A DNA stretch of 64,000 bases, taken from positions 1,550,001 through 1,614,000 of the forward strand of contig NZ_JACYFK010000001.1 in assembly GCF_014855515.1 (NCBI RefSeq). Reading direction: 5' to 3'. The notes below the pieces were generated by a model that was given only the letters and a program-made list of their open reading frames with translations, was not told the DNA's origin and did not search any database. The stretch comes from Euzebyella marina (GTDB taxonomy: Bacteria; Bacteroidota; Bacteroidia; Flavobacteriales; Flavobacteriaceae). The translations under genes were made by a program, and so were the position numbers. This document shows, one piece after another, positions 32,695-41,574 of this stretch (position 1 is its first letter; every line of letters starts with the position of its first letter).

Positions 32695-33720
32695 TTACCT
32701 TCTCTTCGAAGATTCCCTAACAATTAAATTGGTTTTTAGGGTAATCGTCTCGAAATCGATTGGGTTGTCTTCGTCTTCGATTTGTCGAATCAAAAGTTTG
32801 GTGGCAGCCTCTCCCATTTGAAAAGCACGGTCGTTGATAGTCGTTAAGTTGGGCTCTATTACTCTTGAAATAGGGTAGTTACTGAAGCCTACAACTGATA
32901 TTTGTTCCGGTATCTTATAATTGGCTTTTTGAAATACCTGTATGGCACTTATAGCGGTATAGTCATTCGAGCAGAATAATCCGTCCGGAGGTTCTTGTAG
33001 TTCAATCATTGCCTTGGCATGCTCGGCCCCTTCTTCATAGGTTAGGTTTTTGGTTTCAAAAACCAAATTAGGGTCAAAAGAGAGCTTATGTGACTGTAGG
33101 GCCGCTTTGTAGCCTTCGAACCTATCTTTAAAAATGGTCGTGTTTTGATTACCTGCAATATGTGCTATTCGTTGACAACCTTGTTCGATGAGGTGTTCCG
33201 TTGCCCGAAGTGCAGAACCAAAATCATCAATGATAATTTTATTGGCCTTGAAATCTGATGGAACCCGATCGTAGAAAATAATGGGTACTCCTAGTTTTAC
33301 GAACTTTTTAAAATGGGAATAGTTTTTTGTCTCGTTTGAAATACAAACAATAATGCCCTCTACTAGTCTATTTTGTAAAATCTTGGCAATCTCTTTCTCA
33401 CGATCAATAGAATCTTTTGATTGAAAAATAGTAACATTATAGCCTTTGCTGTAGGCAAGGTCTTCAATACCACTGATAACTAGGGAATGAAAGTGGACCT
33501 CAATTTTCGGAACAATGACGCCGATGGAGTAGGTTCTTTTCTTTCTAAAGCTTGCTGCAATGGTATTGGGCGCAAACCCTAATTCCTCCGCTTTCTGTTG
33601 AACCTTGTTCTTAGTGGCTTCACTAATGGCGGGGTGGCCTGCTATCGCTCTTGAGATAGTAGATGGTGAAAGCCCTAGCTCACGAGCCAAATCTTTAAGA
33701 GTTATTCTAGAATTTGACAT
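32695..33720 (-). CDS. LacI family transcriptional regulator of the N-acetylhexosamine PUL
   Basis: A 341-residue repressor. The N-terminal HTH plus hinge reads ITLKDLARELGLSPSTISRA (residues 5-24) with GHPAISEATKNKVQQKAEEL following. The periplasmic-binding-protein-like effector domain (about 62-341) starts RTYSIGVIVPKIEVHFHSLV and has GLFCSNDYTAISAIQVFQKA. It is divergent from susC, with 244 bases between the starts. A CAAACGTTTG core sits 9-18 bases before its own ATG and a perfect 22-base palindrome with the same core lies over the susC promoter, so it probably represses both. GlcNAc or GlcNAc-6-P as inducer is an inference from the target genes. Confidence 0.93.
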   Translation of the reverse strand: MSNSRITLKDLARELGLSPSTISRAIAGHPAISEATKNKVQQKAEELGFAPNTIAASFRKKRTYSIGVIVPKIEVHFHSLVISGIEDLAYSKGYNVTIFQSKDSIDREKEIAKILQNRLVEGIIVCISNETKNYSHFKKFVKLGVPIIFYDRVPSDFKANKIIIDDFGSALRATEHLIEQGCQRIAHIAGNQNTTIFKDRFEGYKAALQSHKLSFDPNLVFETKNLTYEEGAEHAKAMIELQEPPDGLFCSNDYTAISAIQVFQKANYKIPEQISVVGFSNYPISRVIEPNLTTINDRAFQMGEAATKLLIRQIEDEDNPIDFETITLKTNLIVRESSKRR

Positions 33721-33728
33721 TAATCAGA

Positions 33729-33748
33729 CAAACGTTTGCTTAAATATA
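33729..33748 (-). promoter_or_regulatory. LacI autoregulatory operator and -7 box
   Basis: The palindrome CAAACGTTTG at 33729-33738 lies between the lacI-family ATG (33720) and TATATTTA (minus strand, 33748-33741), a near match to TAnnTTTG. Binding here would block the start region of the regulator's own transcript. Confidence 0.6.
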
Positions 33749-33872
33749 TATTACGGATAACTTACTGTAATGTGATATTTGATAATAATAATGAACTATG
33801 ATTGTCAAAATTAAAAATTTCAACCAATAAAATATAGTATAGTGTTAAAAATCGTCGATTCAATATTAATTA

Positions 33873-33894
33873 TTTATGCAAACGTTTGCATAAA
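33873..33894. promoter_or_regulatory. LacI operator: perfect 22-base palindrome at susC
   Basis: Positions 33873-33894 are identical to their reverse complement. The centre is GCAAACGTTTGC, the classic CG-centred LacI-family site, flanked by TTTAT and ATAAA arms. The TTTG of the right half (33885-33888) doubles as the -33 element of the susC promoter. Confidence 0.85.
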
Positions 33895-33916
33895 GTTAAT
33901 TCTAATTCTATATTTG
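33885..33916 (+). promoter_or_regulatory. susC promoter
   Basis: TTTG at 33885-33888 and TATATTTG at 33909-33916 match the flavobacterial consensus exactly with 20 bases between them. The -7 box ends 48 bases before the susC ATG. The -33 element lies inside the LacI operator, so repression by occlusion is expected. Confidence 0.75.
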
Positions 33917-33964
33917 GATCACATTCAGTTAACAAACCAAATTTATCCCCGTAAATAATAGTAT

Positions 33965-36900
33965 ATGAATAGATTTAAAAAAACTGAAAAACCAGCTATT
34001 CGAATTCTAAGAACGTTAGTTTCCAAAGGCTTTTTATTAGTGGCAGTTTTCTTCTGTATAATTCTACAGGCTCAGGTTGAAACCGTCACGGGTCAAATTA
34101 CCGATGCTGAAACTGGAGAGCCGCTATTAGGTGTAAACATTCTCGAAAAAGGTACGGCCAACGGCGTGGCCTCTGATTTTGACGGTAATTATTCGATAGA
34201 GGTGGGGTCAAGTGATGCTGTGCTGGTATTTTCCTTTTTGGGATATGAAACCACTGAGGTGGTAGTGGGTTCCCAAACAAAAATAGACCTGTTGCTGGGT
34301 TTGGCGGCCAACCAATTAGATGAATTTGTCGTAGTGGCCTACGGTAAGAAGAAAAAGCGAAATCTTACGGGCTCTGTAGTGTCTGTCGGTGGTGAAGATA
34401 TCGAACAGACCAATCTACAAGATCCGGTTTCTATTTTACAAGGTAGGGCAGCGGGCGTTCAGGTGATTTCGAATTCGGGTGCCCCTGGCGGCGGCATGAC
34501 CATTCGTGTGCGGGGTAACTCTTCATTGAATTCAGGTAACTCGCCATTGTACGTGGTCGATGGTGTTCCGATTGAATCTAGCTCGTTGTCATCTCTCAAT
34601 GGAACGGAAAATTTCGGATTGAATCCCTTGGCCGATATCAATCCGAACGATATTGAATCGATTGAAATACTCAAAGATGCCGCATCAACTGCCATTTACG
34701 GATCGCGAGCAGCAAATGGGGTCGTAATGATTACCACCAAAAGAGGTAAAGAGGGTAAAGGTGTGCTCAATGTCAATTTCACCTCCGGTGTGAGTCAGAT
34801 TACCAGAAAGTTAAGTGTTCTTAACGCTTCACAATACAGGCAGGTAATCATCGATTCTTATAGGAATATGGACAATCCCGTTGAACCTAACTGGACGGTC
34901 ATCGATTCGCTTAATCCGAAAAACAATGGTGATGTAGATTGGCAAGAAGAACTTCTTAGGGTCGCACCTCAATACAAGGTCGATCTAGCCGTTCAAGGCG
35001 GGTCTGAAAATGCCAAATATTCTTGGAGCTCTTCTTTCTTAAACCAAGACGGAATAATTCTCAACTCTAATTATAAAAGGGTCACCTCGAGGGTCAATAT
35101 CGATTTTAATGTGTCCGATAAATTGACCGTAGGTCAAAGTCTATCCTATACAAACGGTACCAATAGTAGAATAAATGCGGGCGGTAGCGGTAACTTGAGC
35201 GTTGTGCGAGAATTACTGATCAGACCACCATCTTATGCGATGTATCTGCCTGATGGTTCGCTCAATGGCTATCAATTCGGAAAAAGAAATCCTGTAGGCC
35301 TGGCCGAACAGGCCACCCACTTGAACAAAAGCAATCGAATTATCGGTAACCAATACGCCGAATATCAATTTCTTGAAGGTCTAAAATTGAGAAGTAATCT
35401 CAATCTTGATTATCTATCGATGAAGGAAGATGAGTTTTTACCTTCTACATTAGACTATCGAGAGGGGTATAACTCTGGGGCCGTACGTGCCATCAATAAT
35501 TTGACCTGGGGAAATGAGACCTACCTGAGCTTTGATAAAACCCTTAATGAGAAGCACAACTTAGGTGCTTTATTGGGTATGAGTTTTCAAGAGTGGAAAT
35601 ATGAAAGAACGGGCCTTGATGGTATGTTCTTCCCAAGCGATAATATTAGAACCCTGAATGCGGCCGGAACCATTTCAAACCAAGATGTAAATATCACCAC
35701 TGAGCATTCGCTGCTGTCTTATTTTGGTCGGTTGTCGTATGACTACATGGGCAAGTATCTTCTAGAACTTAATTTGAGAGCTGATGGTTCATCTCGTTTT
35801 GGAGAAGATAAACGCTTCGGATATTTTCCTTCGGCATCGATTGGTTGGCGTTTCTCAGATGAAAAGTTCTTGCAGGGCCAAAACGTTTTGGCCGATGGTA
35901 AATTAAGGTTCAGTGCTGGGCAAACAGGCAACGAAGCCATTGGTAACTATACCTCTCAAGGTGAATTTTTGGTAGGCACCAATTATTTAGGTTACTCCGG
36001 TGCTTCCCCTTCTGTAATGCCCAACTCCGGCTTAACTTGGGAGACGACTACCCAATTTAACGCAGGTATAGATTTGGCTTTTTTGAACAATCGAATTGTC
36101 TTTAATGCCGATGCATATCTAAAGGAGACCGATGACCTTTTGTATAATGTGCCTATTCCAAGAACTACTGGTTTTTCTTATATAACCCAAAATATTGGAA
36201 GCATCGAGAATAAAGGATTGGAGTTTTTGCTGGTCACTAAAAACTTAGTGGGTGATTTTAAGTGGGATACGAACTTGAACATTAGTTTGAACAGAAACAA
36301 GGTTACCGATTTGCCCGATGAACTATTGACAAACGGATATATTCAAAACGGTCAATACCATATTTTGCAAGAAGGTCTGCCCATCGGTACTTTCTACGGA
36401 TGGAAATTCGAAGGGGTATATGCTAGCGATGAAGATAATGTGAATGGTATAACCAATGGGGCTTTGGGTAGTGTTTTCAAAGGGGGAGACCCTATTTGGA
36501 ACGATTTGAACGGCGATAATATTATCGATGAAGATGACCGACAGGTTATCGGAGACGCCCAGCCTGATTTTTTTGGCGGAATTGCCAACAACTTTAGCTA
36601 TAAGAACTTTAGTCTGAATGTCTTTTTTCAATTTTCTTATGGTAATGATATATATAGCGAAATCAACCATCAAAGAAACTCGGTGGTAAGATATAACAAC
36701 CTTTCTACCGATGCTCTGAATAGATGGAGGCAGCAAGGCGATGTAACCGATTTTCCCAAACCGGTCAGAGACGATCCTATGCAATCCGACAGTCGAATAC
36801 AAAGTAGGTGGGTCGAAGACGGTTCATACTTGAAGCTTAAAAATGTAAACTTAAGGTACCGTTTTCCCAATAGGTTGATAGAACCTTTTGGCCTAAGCAA

Positions 36901-37060
36901 TCTAGATGTGTTCGTTACGGCCTCCAATTTGATTACTTGGACGAAGTATACCGGGTTTGACCCCGACGTGAATTCTTATAGCGGTCTTAGGTCTGGCGTT
37001 GACGAGGGGTCATACCCTCAAAGTAGAACTATTATGACCGGTCTTAATTTTCAATTCTAA
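33965..37060 (+). CDS. SusC/RagA family TonB-linked outer membrane protein
   Basis: A 1031-residue outer-membrane importer. It has a long N-terminal signal region (hydrophobic GFLLVAVFFCIILQAQ, ending near residue 38) and a carboxypeptidase-regulatory-like domain (about 40-115, VTGQITDAETGEPLLGVNIL). The plug follows (about 118-260, LDEFVVVAYGKKKKRNLTGS, then LQGRAAGVQVISNSGAPGGG and SIEILKDAASTAIYGSRAAN), then a 22-strand-type barrel to an aromatic C-terminus, GLNFQF. There is no STN domain, consistent with LacI rather than anti-sigma control. It would import the oligosaccharide captured by the SusD partner 10 bases downstream. Confidence 0.96.
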   Translation: MNRFKKTEKPAIRILRTLVSKGFLLVAVFFCIILQAQVETVTGQITDAETGEPLLGVNILEKGTANGVASDFDGNYSIEVGSSDAVLVFSFLGYETTEVVVGSQTKIDLLLGLAANQLDEFVVVAYGKKKKRNLTGSVVSVGGEDIEQTNLQDPVSILQGRAAGVQVISNSGAPGGGMTIRVRGNSSLNSGNSPLYVVDGVPIESSSLSSLNGTENFGLNPLADINPNDIESIEILKDAASTAIYGSRAANGVVMITTKRGKEGKGVLNVNFTSGVSQITRKLSVLNASQYRQVIIDSYRNMDNPVEPNWTVIDSLNPKNNGDVDWQEELLRVAPQYKVDLAVQGGSENAKYSWSSSFLNQDGIILNSNYKRVTSRVNIDFNVSDKLTVGQSLSYTNGTNSRINAGGSGNLSVVRELLIRPPSYAMYLPDGSLNGYQFGKRNPVGLAEQATHLNKSNRIIGNQYAEYQFLEGLKLRSNLNLDYLSMKEDEFLPSTLDYREGYNSGAVRAINNLTWGNETYLSFDKTLNEKHNLGALLGMSFQEWKYERTGLDGMFFPSDNIRTLNAAGTISNQDVNITTEHSLLSYFGRLSYDYMGKYLLELNLRADGSSRFGEDKRFGYFPSASIGWRFSDEKFLQGQNVLADGKLRFSAGQTGNEAIGNYTSQGEFLVGTNYLGYSGASPSVMPNSGLTWETTTQFNAGIDLAFLNNRIVFNADAYLKETDDLLYNVPIPRTTGFSYITQNIGSIENKGLEFLLVTKNLVGDFKWDTNLNISLNRNKVTDLPDELLTNGYIQNGQYHILQEGLPIGTFYGWKFEGVYASDEDNVNGITNGALGSVFKGGDPIWNDLNGDNIIDEDDRQVIGDAQPDFFGGIANNFSYKNFSLNVFFQFSYGNDIYSEINHQRNSVVRYNNLSTDALNRWRQQGDVTDFPKPVRDDPMQSDSRIQSRWVEDGSYLKLKNVNLRYRFPNRLIEPFGLSNLDVFVTASNLITWTKYTGFDPDVNSYSGLRSGVDEGSYPQSRTIMTGLNFQF

Positions 37061-37070
37061 AATCTGAACA

Positions 37071-38435
37071 ATGAAGAAAATAAAAAATATAATTACGGTT
37101 CTTTCGATTGCCTTGGTGTTTTCTTGTTCAAAAGATATTTTGGATAAAGAACCGCAGAGTGGTTTTTCGGCTCAAGGTTTTTATAAAACCTCTAGTGATG
37201 CGCAGGCTGGTGTGTATGGTATTTATGATGCCGTTCAGTCGACTTTTAGTTTAAACTTTTCTTTTTGGGGCGAAGGCAGGGCCGATGCGGTAAACACCAA
37301 TCATTCAGGCGATCCTCTTCTTTTACAACAGAACACGCTCAATAAAACAATGAATTCTGCAAGATGGAATAGTCTTTATGAGACCATTAGCAGGGCAAAT
37401 TATGCAATCAAGTATGTACCTGAAGTATTTGAAGAAGGTAATGAATTTGGACTCCAGTTGGTGGGCCAGGCTCGTGCTCTCAGGGCCTTGTCCTATTTTT
37501 ATGCCGTACGTATATGGGGTGACGTGCCTTTGGTTCTTGAGCCATATGAAAGTATAGACCAAGAGTTGTTTATTGGTAAGACCGCAAAAGAAGAAGTGTT
37601 GGAACAAATTGTGGCCGACCTGAAGTTTGCAGCACAGAATTGCAGAGAGAGTTTCGGCGGTGAGAGAGATCGCCTATTAATAACACGGGGTGGCGCCAAC
37701 GGTCTGCTGACTCAGGTTTACATGTGGCAGAAAAACTATGAGGCAGCGATAGCCTCGGCTCAATCGGTATTGGGTAACAGTCTATATTCTCTAGTAAGCA
37801 TTAACGATTGGTCAAAGATATTTACGACCGGTTTTTCTAACGAGAGTATTTTTGAAATTGGTTATGATGATACCCAGACCAATAATTTGAGAATACTTTA
37901 TGCTATCGGTTCAGATAGTCATTATTTTCCTAGTGAAGGGTTTAGGGCCTCCTTTGAAGAGGGCGATTTGAGGCAAGACCTTATTTATGATGTGACAGAA
38001 GAAGAGCCGAGAAAAATATGGAAGTTTTTTGGCCAAGGCTTTGATGATGAAAGTGCGGATCCTTCTTCACAGAATATTGTAATGTTACGTCTGGCAGATA
38101 TTATGCTGTTAAAGGCTGAGGCGCATAATAAATTGGGTCAAACGGCTCAGGCATTAGATCTTCTCAATACCATTAGGTCAAGGGCGGGATTGGTTGAAAT
38201 AGATGAAGCTGAAGCCATTTCTACCTATAGCGATGTAGAATCGGCGATTCTGCACGAACGATCTATAGAATTGTCTTTTGAGGGACATAGGTGGTTCGAT
38301 TTGGTTAGAACTCAAAAGGCTATCGAGGTTATGGGCCCTATAAACGGTCTGTCAGATGAAGCGAACTTGGTATGGCCATTGCACGAAGACGCCCTCAATC
38401 GAAATCCGAACCTTGAACAGAATGGGTTCTATTAA
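37071..38435 (+). CDS. SusD/RagB family nutrient-binding lipoprotein
   Basis: A 454-residue surface lipoprotein. The lipobox is in SIALVFSCSKDILDKEPQ (Cys19). The TPR-rich SusD fold follows, with RARALRALSYFYAVRIWGDVP (about 130-150), and the C-terminal signatures ADIMLLKAEAHNKLGQTAQA, LLNTIRSRAGL and HERSIELSFEGHRWFDLVRT, which are diagnostic for SusD. It caps the SusC barrel and binds the glycan before import. The ligand cannot be read from sequence; the downstream nag genes point to a GlcNAc-containing glycan. Confidence 0.96.
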   Translation: MKKIKNIITVLSIALVFSCSKDILDKEPQSGFSAQGFYKTSSDAQAGVYGIYDAVQSTFSLNFSFWGEGRADAVNTNHSGDPLLLQQNTLNKTMNSARWNSLYETISRANYAIKYVPEVFEEGNEFGLQLVGQARALRALSYFYAVRIWGDVPLVLEPYESIDQELFIGKTAKEEVLEQIVADLKFAAQNCRESFGGERDRLLITRGGANGLLTQVYMWQKNYEAAIASAQSVLGNSLYSLVSINDWSKIFTTGFSNESIFEIGYDDTQTNNLRILYAIGSDSHYFPSEGFRASFEEGDLRQDLIYDVTEEEPRKIWKFFGQGFDDESADPSSQNIVMLRLADIMLLKAEAHNKLGQTAQALDLLNTIRSRAGLVEIDEAEAISTYSDVESAILHERSIELSFEGHRWFDLVRTQKAIEVMGPINGLSDEANLVWPLHEDALNRNPNLEQNGFY

Positions 38436-38468
38436 AATTTAAAGCTTCTCACTTTAGAAAAAAGAAAT

Positions 38469-39911
38469 ATGAAAAAACTAGTTATAACGCACGGAAAAAT
38501 TCTCCTACTGGCCATAGCTGCACTTGTAGGATTCAATTATGGTTGTGAAGTGCAAGAGAATTTCGAATACCAAGAAGCAGGTATAGAAGCTCAATTGGGT
38601 ATTTCCGCTTGGGATTATATTAAAACCAGCGATTCGCTTTCAATGTTTGAAAGCGCTATAGTAAGGGCCGAACTACAAAGCCTTTTTAACGATAATTCAG
38701 TTCGAACTTATATTGCGCCCACTAACATGGCCTTTCAAGATTATCTAACTGCTAACGGGTATGGTTCAATAGATGATGTTCCACTTCCCATACTAAGAAA
38801 CGTGTTGAAATATCATGTGGTGAATGAAAAGGTTGTTTTTACGGATCCCGAGCTTTTCGAGAACAATAAACCTTTGCCATATACCACCGAAAATGGTCAA
38901 GTAATGTATCTATCGCACGATACCAATTTTATAGGTTTGATCAATCAAGGTACAGGTAAGCAATGGTCGATAACCAGTTCTAATCTAGAGACCCTTGACG
39001 ATGCGCTACACGTGGTCGGTTCGATAGTTTATTTTTCGGCTCCTCAAAATGATTTGAATGTACCGGATCCTACAGTACAAACAGACACCATATTTCCTTT
39101 GTTCGATACCTATATAAATGGCGGAACCCAATCGGGAGCCAATTTTGGAACGGATGTTCTTCTAAAGGTCAAAAATGTTGATGGGGGAGATTATGATAGA
39201 AAAGCCTATTTGATGTTCGATTTGAATGATTTTGATAAGGAAGGTGTCATTACCGATATTCGATTGGAACTGGCGGTAAAGTTTACCCACGCCAAGGGTG
39301 TTGCCATGGATTTGTATGCCGTTCAAGATACACTATGGACGGAAATGGGCTTGACTTGGGATAATGCTACGGCACCTAACACTCCGCCGATTTCAACCTT
39401 GACCACTACCAAAGTTGATGTGTTCGATTTTAATATTATGGAGTACGTCAACGAAATAGGCGCGCAACAAAAAATATCTTTAATGCTCGATGGCGAAGCC
39501 GGAAGTAATGAAACCGATGAATTTGGGTCAAAAGAAAATACAGATTTTAATCCTCCCATGTTGATTGCTACGCTCGGCTCAGGCAACAGTTTTTTGACTT
39601 TGGCCGTAAACAATGGGTTTAGCGTACAGAAAGGTGAAACATATGTTTGGAATGAACAAGTATTGAAAATAGAAGGTGCTTCCCCTAGCGATATTATTTA
39701 CACTATTGAAGAGGTTCCTGCCAATGGGTGGTTGATAACCGGAGCCCAGACCTTGCAGGTAGGCGACAAGTTTACCCAACAAGATATTGATTTAATGAAT
39801 GTGCTATACATAAACAATGGTAATGGTACTGAAGACAGGTTACTTCTATCCGCTAAAGATAGAGTGGGGTCTGAGATCGATCCGTTTGAGGTGATAGCCA
39901 CTATTGAATAA
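38469..39911 (+). CDS. Fasciclin / CBM96-like / cadherin-like surface lipoprotein
   Basis: A 480-residue lipoprotein (ALVGFNYGC, Cys26) in the position usually taken by a SusE-type surface glycan-binding protein. Domains: fasciclin (about 45-200, LFNDNSVRTYIAPTNMAF and VLKYHVVNEKVVF); a DNRLRE/CBM96-like beta-sandwich (about 205-375, KAYLMFDLNDFD and the family-type pattern WTEMGLTWDNATAPNTPP); and a C-terminal cadherin-like or CSPG-type repeat (about 376-480, ADKFTQQDIDLMNVLYINNG in variant form VGDKFTQQDID). CBM96-type domains bind acidic or neutral glycans in some enzymes. The combination suggests a glycan-capturing adhesin; ligand unknown. It follows SusD by 33 bases and overlaps the next start by one base. 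Confidence 0.8.
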   Translation: MKKLVITHGKILLLAIAALVGFNYGCEVQENFEYQEAGIEAQLGISAWDYIKTSDSLSMFESAIVRAELQSLFNDNSVRTYIAPTNMAFQDYLTANGYGSIDDVPLPILRNVLKYHVVNEKVVFTDPELFENNKPLPYTTENGQVMYLSHDTNFIGLINQGTGKQWSITSSNLETLDDALHVVGSIVYFSAPQNDLNVPDPTVQTDTIFPLFDTYINGGTQSGANFGTDVLLKVKNVDGGDYDRKAYLMFDLNDFDKEGVITDIRLELAVKFTHAKGVAMDLYAVQDTLWTEMGLTWDNATAPNTPPISTLTTTKVDVFDFNIMEYVNEIGAQQKISLMLDGEAGSNETDEFGSKENTDFNPPMLIATLGSGNSFLTLAVNNGFSVQKGETYVWNEQVLKIEGASPSDIIYTIEEVPANGWLITGAQTLQVGDKFTQQDIDLMNVLYINNGNGTEDRLLLSAKDRVGSEIDPFEVIATIE

Positions 39912-40705
39912 TGAAAAATCAGCAATTCTTTTCTCCTGAAATTATTCATAAAGCTGTAATGGTGTTGCAAACAAGACGTATCGTTGTTCTAGTTCTTGTT
40001 CTGTCTATAGCCTTCACGGGCTGTAGTCAGCACTCTGACGAAAATGTTGAAGATGTCGTTCCAAAAAACAGGGTAATTTCTTTCTCAGGGTATGATTGGC
40101 TCGTTCGTAGCTCAGGTGTCGATAAAGAAGGTCCCGGGCCGAATGTTTTCTCCGACTCGGAAGAGAATGTATGGGTCGACGGGCAAGGCAGGTTGCATTT
40201 GAAGATTGTTTATAAAGATGGTATCGGCTATTGTGCAGGGGTTGCCATGCACAAATCGTTCGGGTACAATAAATATGTGCTGTATTCTTCAAGTAGATTT
40301 GATTTGTTGGATGCCAATGCGGTTGCAGGCTTCTTTGTATACAATAGTGACGTTGAAGAAATAGATATTGAATTTTCAAAGTGGTCTGTGGCGGACAATG
40401 AGAATGCCCAATTTGCCATTCAGCCATCATCGATTCCGACCAATAAACATCGTTTTGATTTGAAAATGGAAAATGAAAAAGCGACTCACTTCTTTGATTG
40501 GAAACCGCAGCAAATAACCTTCGGAAGCTTTGAAGGCCATGTTTCTGATTTGTCTTCGAAGGGTTATACCTGGGTCTATGAAGGAGATGATATTCCTGTT
40601 GATACAGAAGAAAGGTTAAAGATCAATCTATGGCTTTTTAAAGGAAAACCTCCAGTAGAGAACAAAGATGTAGAGATAATAATCGATCGAGTCGAAATTT
40701 TATAA
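39911..40705 (+). CDS. GH16-like concanavalin-A-fold lipoprotein
   Basis: A 264-residue lipoprotein. The lipobox is in LVLSIAFTGCSQ. A second start at 39959 (MVLQTRRIVVLVLVL) would give a signal of usual length; the first start is kept for its TAATG overlap with the previous stop. The rest is one GH16-type beta-jellyroll: FSGYDWLVRSSG, NVWVDGQGRLHLKIVYKDG, FGYNKYVLYSSSRFDLLDAN. The catalytic-type motif EEIDIEF has Glu150, Asp152 and Glu154, matching the ExDxE of GH16. It is probably an endo-acting surface enzyme cutting the PUL substrate, but this subgroup (EIDIEFSKW, with a following QFAIQP strand) is of unclear specificity. Confidence 0.75.
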   Translation: MKNQQFFSPEIIHKAVMVLQTRRIVVLVLVLSIAFTGCSQHSDENVEDVVPKNRVISFSGYDWLVRSSGVDKEGPGPNVFSDSEENVWVDGQGRLHLKIVYKDGIGYCAGVAMHKSFGYNKYVLYSSSRFDLLDANAVAGFFVYNSDVEEIDIEFSKWSVADNENAQFAIQPSSIPTNKHRFDLKMENEKATHFFDWKPQQITFGSFEGHVSDLSSKGYTWVYEGDDIPVDTEERLKINLWLFKGKPPVENKDVEIIIDRVEIL

Positions 40706-40726
40706 ATTTAAGAAATACAGAGAATT

Positions 40727-40758
40727 GACTTGACAATAGGCCAAGTCATGACTTTGGC
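40727..40758 (+). promoter_or_regulatory. Overlapping hairpins in the nagB leader
   Basis: GACTTG (40727-40732) can pair with CAAGTC (40742-40747). Alternatively GCCAAGTC (40740-40747) can pair with GACTTTGGC (40750-40758) with one bulge. The two stems share 40742-40747 and are mutually exclusive. They lie 30 bases before nagB, in the 82-base break between the outer-membrane genes and the nag genes. This could be a processing site, an attenuator or an operator. Confidence 0.4.
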
Positions 40759-40787
40759 AAGTAAAGGCCAACCGAAATATCAAGTAA

Positions 40788-41549
40788 ATGATAAACAACC
40801 AAAACGACATTAATGTATTTGCCACTGGTGAGTTGGCAGGTAAGGCCGCAGGTAAGGCAGTTGAAGATTATTTAGTCAGTATTCAAGATGAAAGGCAGAC
40901 CATAAGAATCATTTTTGCGGCGGCCCCATCGCAAACGGCAATGCTCGATTATCTGTCAAGTTCAAAATTAATAGCGTGGCATAAGATAGAGGCATTTCAT
41001 ATGGATGAGTACCTCGGTCTGCCGGAAGGCGCCGAACAACATTTTGCTGAATACCTGAAACGCAATTTGTTTCTGAAGGTACCCCTAAAGGCGTATCACC
41101 TTATTAATACTCAAGGAAATATTGAAAAGGAAAAAGCCAAATATTCAAAATTGATCAATACAGCGGCTATTGATATAGTTTGCTTGGGCATAGGGGAGAA
41201 TGGGCATATTGCATTTAACGACCCTCCAGTGGCAGATTTCAATGACCCGGAAACTCTAAAGGTCGTTACTCTTGATGAAGAATGTAGAATTCAGCAGGTA
41301 AATGACAAATGTTTTGAAACATTGGGGCGGGTTCCTAAAAAGGCTTTGACTTTAACCATTCCTACACTTGTAAAGAGCGAGAAACTCTTTTGTGTTGTTT
41401 TGGGGCCCACCAAAAGTGAAGCGGTCAAAAATACCTTAACAGGACCTGTATCAGAGGCTTGCCCTGCTTCCATTTTGACCCAACACCCAGATTGTGCTTT
41501 TTACTTTGATAAAGAGGCCTATAAAAAGGTAAAGAAAGTATCTGTTTAA
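40788..41549 (+). CDS. nagB: Glucosamine-6-phosphate deaminase
   Basis: Converts GlcN-6-P to fructose-6-P and ammonia. The 253-residue protein has the NagB/6-phosphogluconolactonase fold with HMDEYLGLP (Asp73-Glu74, the proton-abstracting region) and the active-site loop CLGIGENGHIAFNDPP (about 131-146). LTIPTLVKSEKLFCVVLGPTK and the C-terminal ASILTQHPDCAFYFD also fit. The 6-phosphogluconolactonase alternative is disfavoured by GENGHIAFN and by the neighbouring nagA and hexosaminidases. It starts the intracellular and processing half of the locus. Confidence 0.93.
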   Translation: MINNQNDINVFATGELAGKAAGKAVEDYLVSIQDERQTIRIIFAAAPSQTAMLDYLSSSKLIAWHKIEAFHMDEYLGLPEGAEQHFAEYLKRNLFLKVPLKAYHLINTQGNIEKEKAKYSKLINTAAIDIVCLGIGENGHIAFNDPPVADFNDPETLKVVTLDEECRIQQVNDKCFETLGRVPKKALTLTIPTLVKSEKLFCVVLGPTKSEAVKNTLTGPVSEACPASILTQHPDCAFYFDKEAYKKVKKVSV

Positions 41550-41574
41550 ACGAATAGAAAATCCAACCACAGCC

